From Yoonia sp. G8-12 (lineage in GTDB: Bacteria; Pseudomonadota; Alphaproteobacteria; Rhodobacterales; Rhodobacteraceae): DNA of 64,000 bases. Location of the stretch: NCBI RefSeq assembly GCF_038443675.1, contig NZ_CP151762.1, forward strand, positions 1,302,001 to 1,366,000. The letters run 5' to 3'. This document shows, piece by piece, positions 57,619-64,000 of this stretch. The position numbers were made by a program, and so were the translations under genes. The notes beneath the pieces were generated by a model. It did not search any database. It saw only the letters and a program-made list of their open reading frames with translations, and was not told where the DNA came from. Within the stretch, counting starts at the first letter, position 1. Each line of letters begins with the position of its first letter.

Positions 57619-58541
57619 CGACGCAAACGAGCCTGACCGGATCCAAGGCCGATTGGCTGGCAGACCGCGCTTTACGCGGCTTGATCGGCACGCTCATGCG
57701 TCTACCCTATGAAACACGCGTGCGGATGATGGGCAGCGCCTTGCGCCGCACGATCGGTCCTTTAGCGGGATATCGCAAACGGGCCGAACAGAACCTTGCG
57801 TTGATCTATCCCGATATGGGCGTCATCGACAGACGGCGTATTGCCCAAGAATGTTGCGACAATTTCGGGCGCACGGTCATTGAGAACTACTCTTGGCGCG
57901 AGTTTGGCAAAACACTGAAAGATATCAAACCTCAAGGTGACGGACTTGATGTGCTTTCTGATGCCATCGCGGCACAGCGTCCCATTCTCTTTGTTACCGG
58001 CCACTTCGGCAACCACGAAGCCCCGCGACAGGTGCTGACGGCGATGGGCCATTCCATTGGCGGTCTCTACCGCCCCATGCAGAACGCCTATTTCAACGAT
58101 CACTACGCCAAGACAATGACCTCTTGGGGTGGCCCCGTCTTTGCCCAAGGCAGGCGGGGCACAATGGGTTTCATGCGGCATCTGCGCGGTGGTGGCATGG
58201 GAACACTGCTTTATGATGTATCGGCGCGTGGGCCCATCTTGCCGTTCCTCGGTCATCCCGCAAAAACATCGCTCTCTGCCGCAGAGATAGCGCTAAAGCT
58301 TGATGCCGTGATGATCCCCTACTTCGGGATCAGGCAGGCAGACGGGCTGTCATTTCAGGTCGAAATCGAAGCGCCCATCGCCCATGACACGCCCGAAAAC
58401 ATGCTCTTGGCCATGAACGCGCGGCTTGAGGCACAGATCGCACGCAATCCATCACAGTGGTTTTGGGTGCATAGACGCTGGAAAAAGGGCGGCAAGCGCC
58501 TAGCGCAAGACGCCCGAACCGACAATCGGGCCGTTCGTTGA
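57615..58541 (+). CDS. LpxL/HtrB-family lipid acyltransferase
   Basis: A 308-residue acyltransferase with the HX4E-like catalytic motif TGHFGNHEAP (about residues 130-139), the YRPMQN segment and a conserved tail (QWFWVHRRWKKG). It is expected to add a secondary acyl chain to a lipid A precursor, or another glycerolipid, at the inner membrane. The GTG start at 57615 sits in GTGA, overlapping the nitrile hydratase alpha stop, so expression is coupled. The last 42 nt overlap the convergent DUF1223 gene. Confidence 0.88.
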   Translation: MTTQTSLTGSKADWLADRALRGLIGTLMRLPYETRVRMMGSALRRTIGPLAGYRKRAEQNLALIYPDMGVIDRRRIAQECCDNFGRTVIENYSWREFGKTLKDIKPQGDGLDVLSDAIAAQRPILFVTGHFGNHEAPRQVLTAMGHSIGGLYRPMQNAYFNDHYAKTMTSWGGPVFAQGRRGTMGFMRHLRGGGMGTLLYDVSARGPILPFLGHPAKTSLSAAEIALKLDAVMIPYFGIRQADGLSFQVEIEAPIAHDTPENMLLAMNARLEAQIARNPSQWFWVHRRWKKGGKRLAQDARTDNRAVR

Positions 58542-59192
58542 TCGCTGCAAAATCACGACAATCGGACTATCGCCCTCGGCAGGAACCTCAAACGCCAGCG
58601 GCGATCGTCCGTCCCAACGCCCGATGACATCCCAGGATGTGACGATGTTGGCATAGCTGATGTTGCGGCCCGCATTTTCGCCCCGGCGGATCGCCACAGT
58701 TGCCTCTGGCGTATACCGCACAAGCTGCACGGCATAATCACCGCCCGCACCCGGTGCCACGGCAATTGCAACGCCCCCGTCGCTGCGGGTGAGCTGCACA
58801 TCGAACAGACTGCCCGCTTCCTTTTGCGCCTGAAGCGCATCCATCACCTGCATCGGACGCGACCCGACCACGTGATCGACGCCGTTGATAATCATCTGCG
58901 GGGTATAAACCGACGTTGCATTTGCCGCGCGGGCATAGGCGTGCTGGCGCTGGGTAAAGGCAGGATTGCCAAAGCTGTCCTTCCAACCGATGTAATCCCA
59001 ATAATCCACATGCAGCGCCAATGCGATCACATCATCGCGTTTGGCAAGATCATGCAGCATCGCATCTGCGGGCGGGCAAGACGAACACCCCTGCGAGGTA
59101 TAAAGTTCGACCACCACCGGATCATTCTGTGCCAAGACCTGTGTTGTTTGCAGCACGCCAAAGACCGACAAAGCGGCTAGAAGATAACGCAT
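58500..59192 (-). CDS. DUF1223 domain-containing secreted protein
   Basis: A 230-residue protein with signal peptide (MRYLLAALSVFGVLQTTQVLA) whose mature part begins with a thioredoxin-like strand VVVELYTSQGCSSCPPAD, with a CXXC. ALHVDYWDYIGWKDSFGNP and TPQMIINGVDHVVGS are hallmarks of DUF1223. The family is periplasmic and of unknown function; a redox or copper role is possible. Its 3' end overlaps the acyltransferase gene. Confidence 0.93.
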   Translation of the reverse strand: MRYLLAALSVFGVLQTTQVLAQNDPVVVELYTSQGCSSCPPADAMLHDLAKRDDVIALALHVDYWDYIGWKDSFGNPAFTQRQHAYARAANATSVYTPQMIINGVDHVVGSRPMQVMDALQAQKEAGSLFDVQLTRSDGGVAIAVAPGAGGDYAVQLVRYTPEATVAIRRGENAGRNISYANIVTSWDVIGRWDGRSPLAFEVPAEGDSPIVVILQRSTNGPIVGSGVLR

Positions 59193-59301
59193 GAATGACC
59201 CCGGACTTTGTTGTTACTTTTTTGGTGTAATCAGGTTGGAGTGAAATGACCAATCAACGATTTGCGAGGGGAAGTTAACTATGTTTCAGCGCCAAACGCC
59301 G

Positions 59302-59331
59302 TTGATCTTTATTGTGTGCAATAGTATACAA
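59302..59331 (+). promoter_or_regulatory. Candidate acnA promoter overlapping an imperfect palindrome
   Basis: TTGATC (59302-59307) and TATACA (59325-59330) are separated by 17 nt. TTGTGTGCAATAGTATACAA at 59312-59331 is an imperfect palindrome covering the -10 element, where a repressor could bind. It lies about 90 nt before the acnA start. Confidence 0.45.
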
Positions 59332-59423
59332 CGCGCGAACGCGCCGCATTGCATGACGAATCTGCATGGTGCATTACAGCATACAAAAGCCTAGCTCTCG
59401 CAAATGCCACGAAAGGGAACGCC

Positions 59424-62174
59424 ATGACGATCACAGTCGGCAAAGACACCGCCAAGACACGCAAAACCCTCAAGGTCGGGGACCAGTCGGTCGCCTACTA
59501 TTCGATCCCCGCAGCACAAGCCGCAGGTTTGGGTGATTTCTCGAAACTGCCCGCCGCGCTGAAAGTGGTTCTTGAGAACCTGCTGCGCTTTGAGGACGGT
59601 GGTTTTTCTGTCTCGGTCGATGACATCAAAGCCTTTTCCGCTTGGGCCGACAACGGCGGCAAGAACCCCCGCGAAATCGCCTACCGCCCTGCCCGCGTGC
59701 TGATGCAGGACTTTACAGGCGTCCCCGCCGTGGTTGACCTTGCCGCGATGCGCGACGGGATCGTGGCCCTTGGCGGTGACGCCCAGCAAATCAACCCGCT
59801 GAACCCCGTTGATCTGGTCATCGACCACTCGGTCATGATTGACGAATTCGGCAATCCGCGTGCCTTCCAGATGAACGTGGACCGCGAATATGAACGCAAC
59901 ATGGAGCGTTACCAGTTCCTCAAGTGGGGCCAAGGTGCGTTCAACAACTTCCGCGTCGTTCCTCCGGGCACGGGCATCTGCCACCAGGTGAACCTTGAAT
60001 ATCTGGCCCAAACCGTCTGGAGCGACAAAGATCAGAACGGCGAAGTAGTGGCCTATCCTGACACGCTTGTCGGGACGGACAGCCACACCACCATGGTCAA
60101 CGGTCTGGCCGTTCTGGGCTGGGGCGTTGGCGGGATCGAGGCCGAGGCCGCGATGCTGGGCCAGCCTGTGTCCATGCTGATCCCCGAGGTTGTCGGCTTT
60201 GAGCTGACCGGCCAAATGATCGAAGGCACAACCGGCACCGACCTTGTGCTGAAGGTTGTGGAAATGCTGCGCGAATTGGGCGTTGTGGGCAAATTCGTTG
60301 AATTCTACGGTGCGGGCCTTGATGTGCTGCCGCTGGCAGACCGTGCCACTATCGCCAACATGGCACCGGAATATGGCGCAACCTGCGGCTTCTTCCCGAT
60401 TGACGATGAAACCCTGCGCTACCTGCGCAACACAGGCCGCGACGAAGACCGCATCGCACTGGTCGAAGCCTACGCCAAGGAAAACGGTTTCTGGCGCGAT
60501 GAAAACTATGCGCCCGTCTACACAGACACGCTGCACCTTGACATGGGCACCATCGTTCCTGCGATCTCCGGCCCCAAGCGCCCGCAGGATTACACACCGC
60601 TCACACAGGCCGCGACGGCCTTTATGGATGTTGTGAACGAATACCGCGGCATTGATAGCACCGCTGCGGCAGAAGAAATGGCCGCCGAAGGCCCAGCCCC
60701 GACAGAACCGATGGACCCACGCAAATCACAAGCCGTGAAAGGCGAAGATTATGCGCTGCGCGACGGCTCTGTCGTAATCGCCTCGATCACATCCTGCACC
60801 AACACATCCAACCCTTACGTGATGATCGGTGCCGGTCTGGTGGCGCGCAAGGCGCGCGCCTTGGGTCTGAACCGCAAACCTTGGGTCAAGACATCGCTGG
60901 CGCCGGGATCGCAGGTCGTGTCCGAATACCTTGAGGCCGCTGGCCTGCAAGAAGATCTGGACGCCATCGGGTTCAACCTTGTGGGCTATGGCTGTACAAC
61001 CTGCATCGGCAACTCTGGCCCCATCCAGAAAGAACTGTCCGAGGCCATCGCAGAGGGCGATCTGATCGCCACCTCCGTTCTATCGGGCAACCGCAACTTC
61101 GAAGGCCGCATCAGCCCAGACGTGCGCGCCAACTATCTGGCCTCACCACCGCTGGTGGTGGCCTACGCGCTGGCGGGCGACATGAACATCGACATGATCA
61201 ATGATCCACTGGGTCAGGATCAGGACGGCAATGATGTCTACCTCAAGGACATCTGGCCCACCAATGCTGAAATCAACGCGCTGGTCGAGAAAACCGTGAC
61301 CCGCGAGGCGTTCATCAGCAAATACGCCGACGTCTTCAAAGGCGACGAAAAATGGCAGGCGGTCGAAACCTCGACGGGTGAAACCTACGACTGGCCTGCA
61401 ACATCGACCTATGTGCAGAACCCGCCGTATTTCAAAGGCATGTCCAAGGACGCAGGCACCATCAAGAACGTCGAGAACGCCAAAGTTCTGGCTGTTCTGG
61501 GCGACATGGTCACAACAGACCACATCAGCCCTGCGGGTTCGTTCAAAGACACCACCCCCGCAGGCCAATACCTGCTGGACCGTCAGGTGCCTGTGCGCGA
61601 ATTCAACTCTTACGGATCGCGCCGTGGCAACCACGAGGTTATGATGCGCGGCACTTTCGCCAACATCCGGATCAAGAACGAAATGCTGGGCGGCGTCGAA
61701 GGCGGCTACACCAAAGGCCCCGATGGCGCGCAAACCTCGATCTTTGATGCCGCGATGGCCTATGAGGAAGCGGGCACACCGCTGGTTGTCTTTGCTGGCG
61801 AACAATACGGTGCCGGCTCTTCGCGCGACTGGGCGGCCAAAGGCACTGCCCTGCTCGGCGTCAAGGCTGTGATCGCAGAAAGCTTTGAGCGTATCCACCG
61901 CTCGAACCTAGTTGGCATGGGCGTTGTACCATTCGAATTCACCGGCGGTGACACCCGCAAGACGCTGGGTCTGACCGGCGAAGAAACGGTGACGATCGAA
62001 GGTCTGGATGCGGTCAAGCCGCTGCAAGAGATGACCGCCAAGATCACGATGGCGGACGGTTCGGAGAAAGAGATCACCGTCAAATGCCGCATCGATACAG
62101 CCGTTGAGATTGAATACATCGAAAACGGTGGCGTGCTGCACTATGTGCTGCGCAACTTGGCGAAAGCGGCGTAA
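59424..62174 (+). CDS. acnA: Aconitate hydratase (aconitase A)
   Basis: A 916-residue aconitase with the [4Fe-4S] cysteines in SITSCTNTSNP (near residue 457) and GCTTCIGNSGP, the swivelling C-terminal domain (FNSYGSRRGNHEVMMRG, AGSSRDWAAKGTALLG) and the SDSHTTMVNGLAV-type block. It interconverts citrate and isocitrate in the TCA cycle. I use ATG 59424 (MTITVGKDTAK), with GAAAGGGA 8 nt upstream. It is monocistronic, ended by a terminator. Confidence 0.97.
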   Translation: MTITVGKDTAKTRKTLKVGDQSVAYYSIPAAQAAGLGDFSKLPAALKVVLENLLRFEDGGFSVSVDDIKAFSAWADNGGKNPREIAYRPARVLMQDFTGVPAVVDLAAMRDGIVALGGDAQQINPLNPVDLVIDHSVMIDEFGNPRAFQMNVDREYERNMERYQFLKWGQGAFNNFRVVPPGTGICHQVNLEYLAQTVWSDKDQNGEVVAYPDTLVGTDSHTTMVNGLAVLGWGVGGIEAEAAMLGQPVSMLIPEVVGFELTGQMIEGTTGTDLVLKVVEMLRELGVVGKFVEFYGAGLDVLPLADRATIANMAPEYGATCGFFPIDDETLRYLRNTGRDEDRIALVEAYAKENGFWRDENYAPVYTDTLHLDMGTIVPAISGPKRPQDYTPLTQAATAFMDVVNEYRGIDSTAAAEEMAAEGPAPTEPMDPRKSQAVKGEDYALRDGSVVIASITSCTNTSNPYVMIGAGLVARKARALGLNRKPWVKTSLAPGSQVVSEYLEAAGLQEDLDAIGFNLVGYGCTTCIGNSGPIQKELSEAIAEGDLIATSVLSGNRNFEGRISPDVRANYLASPPLVVAYALAGDMNIDMINDPLGQDQDGNDVYLKDIWPTNAEINALVEKTVTREAFISKYADVFKGDEKWQAVETSTGETYDWPATSTYVQNPPYFKGMSKDAGTIKNVENAKVLAVLGDMVTTDHISPAGSFKDTTPAGQYLLDRQVPVREFNSYGSRRGNHEVMMRGTFANIRIKNEMLGGVEGGYTKGPDGAQTSIFDAAMAYEEAGTPLVVFAGEQYGAGSSRDWAAKGTALLGVKAVIAESFERIHRSNLVGMGVVPFEFTGGDTRKTLGLTGEETVTIEGLDAVKPLQEMTAKITMADGSEKEITVKCRIDTAVEIEYIENGGVLHYVLRNLAKAA

Positions 62175-62197
62175 GCAGCCACACCACAAGAACAAAG

Positions 62198-62225
62198 AAA
62201 GCCCGGTCATTGCGACCGGGCTTTT
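62198..62225 (+). terminator. Rho-independent terminator after acnA
   Basis: AAAGCCCGGTC and GACCGGGCTTT pair perfectly around ATTGC, ending in TTTT, 24 nt past the stop. Confidence 0.9.
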
Positions 62226-62400
62226 CTGCTCTGAGCTTTCTACTTGATTGTCCTTTTCAAGCTATTTCCGCCATCCAGACAAACAGCCAACACCTTCGCG
62301 ACACAATCCTAACAAATAGTAAGTCTATCGTTAGTCAACTTTGGATAGAAATAGTCGACAAAGTTGTACAAGTTTTCTAACGACAAGAAGGTCAACAGCT

Positions 62401-62727
62401 ATGGATACACAACAACAAATCCTCATCGAACAACGGATTTCCAATGAAAAGAAATCTACGGGGGTCGCTTACCTGCTCTGGTTCTTTTTGGGTGGGCTTG
62501 GCGCACATCGCTTTTATCTAGGTAAAACTGGCTCAGCGATTGCTATTCTCGTTCTCATTATTGGTGGAGCATTACTCAGTGCGATCCTCATAGGAATTCC
62601 AATGCTCATCATCGGTGGCATTTGGCTGATCGTAGACATTTTCCTAATACCCGGCATGGTTGCGCAAGATATTCAGCGTTTGCGCAACAACGCACTTCAA
62701 GAAATTCGTGTAACGTCGGCCACTTGA
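62401..62727 (+). CDS. TM2 domain-containing protein
   Basis: A 108-residue membrane protein with the TM2 pattern: LLWFFLGGLGAHRFYLGKTGSA, a first helix ending in the GAHRFYLG motif, then LVLIIGGALLSAILIGIPMLIIGGIWLIVDIFLIPGMV across two helices (divided here). The N-terminal 20 residues are Gln/Glu-rich. The gene is flanked by AT-richer DNA, has a modest AAGGT site, and stands alone. Role unknown; TM2 proteins are small membrane modules. Confidence 0.85.
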   Translation: MDTQQQILIEQRISNEKKSTGVAYLLWFFLGGLGAHRFYLGKTGSAIAILVLIIGGALLSAILIGIPMLIIGGIWLIVDIFLIPGMVAQDIQRLRNNALQEIRVTSAT

Positions 62728-62836
62728 TTTGGGCTCAGCCAACCAAAATAAAGCCAGAAACCACGGTCATCTAAAAAAATGAAACGCGGGTTCGATCCAT
62801 CCTGTTTAAGTGTGATGAAACTCGCTTCGATCAGAT

Positions 62837-63373
62837 CTATTCCAGCGCCTTCGCCAGTTCCGGCAAGAACCGTTGCTCATAATCCGATCCGACCAGTGGC
62901 CCGACAAAGCGGAACAACACCGTGCCGTCCCCGTCGACGATGAACGTCTCGGGCGGCGCGGTCACACCCCAGTCAATCGCCACCCTGCCCCGCAGATCAA
63001 AGCCCGTGGCAAAAAACGGGTCGTCGTAGTTTGACAGATACTCGGATGCCTGCGGCTGTTGATCGCGAAAGTTGATCCCTGCGATCCGGTATCCTTCTGC
63101 CTCAAGATCAAGCAAATTCGGATGTTCGGCGCGGCACGGCGGGCACCAGCTTGCCCAGAAATTCACGATGGTCACATCGCCTGCGCGCAGGTCCGCGTCC
63201 GTCAGTTGCACAGTGCCCTGCACCGCCTCAACCGGTACGGCAGGTGCCTGATCGCCCACAAACGTGGACGGCAGCTCGTCGGGATTATCCCGCATCATGC
63301 CCGCAATCGCGAGGCCTGCGAAGGCTGCAAAAATAACCGGCGGCAGAATCATCAGAGGCTTCACTTTAGCCAT
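62837..63373 (-). CDS. ccmG: Thiol:disulfide interchange protein (CcmG/DsbE)
   Basis: A 178-residue membrane-anchored thioredoxin-like protein: anchor helix near residues 8-27, the active site WASWCPPC, and the ccmG cap segment around GVTAPPETFIVD (cis-Pro). It reduces apocytochrome c disulfides in the periplasm for heme attachment. The start at 63373 has GGAGAAGG upstream. It overlaps ccmD by 8 nt, consistent with a ccmCDG operon on the minus strand. Confidence 0.95.
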   Translation of the reverse strand: MAKVKPLMILPPVIFAAFAGLAIAGMMRDNPDELPSTFVGDQAPAVPVEAVQGTVQLTDADLRAGDVTIVNFWASWCPPCRAEHPNLLDLEAEGYRIAGINFRDQQPQASEYLSNYDDPFFATGFDLRGRVAIDWGVTAPPETFIVDGDGTVLFRFVGPLVGSDYEQRFLPELAKALE

Positions 63374-63509
63374 TCTTCTCGACCTTCTCCAAAGCGGCAC
63401 GCACTTTGGCGTAGCGCCGCCAGCTCAGCCAGACCAGCCCCAGCAACAGGACAATACTGACCGCATAGGCCGACAAAACTTCGATCCGGTAGTCACCTAA
63501 ATCAGGCAC
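63366..63509 (-). CDS. ccmD: Heme exporter protein CcmD (small, GTG start)
   Basis: A 47-residue protein read from GTG at 63509: MPDLGDYRIEVLSAYAVSIV, one membrane helix (VLLLGLVWLSWRRY) and a charged C-terminus (RAALEKVEKNG). This is the normal CcmD size and shape; it connects CcmC and CcmAB with CcmE. It is between ccmC and ccmG, overlapping both by a few bases. A GTG start leaves it easy to miss. Confidence 0.88.
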   Translation of the reverse strand: MPDLGDYRIEVLSAYAVSIVLLLGLVWLSWRRYAKVRAALEKVEKNG

Positions 63510-64000
63510 GGCGCGCCCTCGCTTCCAAGGCGCGGATCCGGCGCGCGCGAATTTCGGTACGGGTGCGCATCAGCACCAAGGCGATAAACAGCAGGACAAA
63601 CCCCGCGATACAGACCAAAAGCGGGAACCAGAACACATCGGCCACGTTCTCTTCTTTATCCAGCGACAGTGACGCACCTTGGTGCAAGCCTTGGTTCCAG
63701 AACAGCACCGCATAGCGCGACAGGATCGCAAAGACCGATCCGACCATGCAAAGCACCGCTGTCAGGTCTGCTGCGGTGTCGGGATCCTCGATCGCTTCCC
63801 ACAGGGCGATATAGCCCAGATAGAACAAAAACAGGATCAGGAAGGATGTCAGGCGCGGGTCCCATGCCCAGTAGGTGCCCCACATCGGCTGGCCCCAGAT
63901 ACCGCCGGTAAAAAGGGCGATCAGCGTAAAGACAACACCCACAGGGGCGGCCGCACGCGCGGCAAGTGCGGACACATGGTGGCGGCGGATCACCCAGATC
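63502..64000 (-). CDS. ccmC: Heme exporter protein CcmC (partial, N-terminus beyond the window)
   Basis: The C-terminal part, about 166 residues, of CcmC. It has the tryptophan-rich heme-binding motif GTYWAWDPRLTS, several membrane helices (SFLILFLFYLGYIALW, WFPLLVCIAGFVLLFIALVLM in two pieces) and an Arg-rich end. The frame stays open to the last base on the minus strand, so the start lies outside. It passes heme to CcmE in cytochrome c maturation. Confidence 0.93.
   Translation of the reverse strand, partial: IWVIRRHHVSALAARAAAPVGVVFTLIALFTGGIWGQPMWGTYWAWDPRLTSFLILFLFYLGYIALWEAIEDPDTAADLTAVLCMVGSVFAILSRYAVLFWNQGLHQGASLSLDKEENVADVFWFPLLVCIAGFVLLFIALVLMRTRTEIRARRIRALEARARRA

Noticed and set aside
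59391..60536. A 381-codon minus-strand frame opposite acnA
   Set aside because: It is the antisense shadow of aconitase with no ribosome site or domain.
1..64000. CRISPR arrays, rRNA genes, insertion sequences, toxin-antitoxin pairs or restriction systems
   Set aside because: No direct-repeat/spacer pattern, no rRNA sequence, no transposase and no recognisable defence genes were seen on either strand.

Overview
The window comes from an alphaproteobacterium of the order Rhodobacterales, most likely a marine roseobacter-type organism. The clues are a complete Rhodobacter capsulatus-type gene transfer agent (GTA) cluster next to cysE, a lipoyl-domain-bearing PDH E1-beta, an orphan LuxI/LuxR locus, GANTC (CcrM) sites before a division gene, and a nirK/nor partial denitrification module. 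I cannot name the genus. GC content is high, roughly 57-60 percent by eye, and gene packing is dense with many 4-nt ATGA overlaps.

Layout. 1-6275 (+): class I fructose-bisphosphate aldolase, patatin-like phospholipase, ftsB, and the pyruvate dehydrogenase operon pdhA-pdhB-pdhC behind a palindromic operator-like site. 6271-21258 (-): cysE, one small conserved-looking gene, then the whole GTA structural cluster, transcribed g1 to g15. All 17 canonical genes (g1, g2, g3, g3.5, g4-g10, g10.1, g11-g15) are recognisable. 21372-26313 (-): mltG and a fatty-acid synthesis block, fabF, acpP, fabG, fabD. 26481-31285: a cytochrome b561-YceI fusion, a stand-alone YceI protein, a small membrane protein, the ribosomal operon rpsF-rpsR-rplI, and a periplasmic Cache-like protein. 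31425-36667: trigger factor, tRNA-Leu(UAG), NAD(P)HX repair enzyme, glnB-glnA.

36745-47329 is a denitrification island. The minus-strand operon is norC-norB-norQ-norD, three small membrane or unknown ORFs, nnrS and nnrU. On the other side lie a DUF1858 protein, a cysteine-free Crp/Fnr regulator (Dnr/NnrR type), pseudoazurin, nirK and nirV. Two Fnr-type palindromes sit at class-II promoter spacing. The module would reduce nitrite to NO and then N2O; no nosZ is in the window. 47451-53106: a family-5 peptide-binding protein, an alpha/beta-hydrolase-OsmC fusion, bioY, a DUF6314 protein and purB. 53166-55204 is a quorum-sensing locus: luxI, luxR, and a divergent LuxR-like protein that has the signal-binding domain but lacks the DNA-binding domain. 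55254-58541: a FliG-family protein, a cobalt-type nitrile hydratase / thiocyanate hydrolase with a split beta subunit, and an LpxL-type acyltransferase. 58500-64000: a DUF1223 protein, aconitase, a TM2 protein, and the cytochrome c maturation genes ccmG, ccmD and ccmC (the last cut by the window edge).

One technical pattern matters. Five genes show single-base reading-frame breaks at homopolymers. Four are G/C runs that are one base short of the frame the protein needs (GTA g15, g12, g6 and a small gene in the nor operon). One is a T run one base too long (nnrU). The flanking protein sequence is otherwise intact in each case. This looks more like homopolymer sequencing or assembly error than decay, but raw reads would be needed to decide, and the choice determines whether the GTA is functional.
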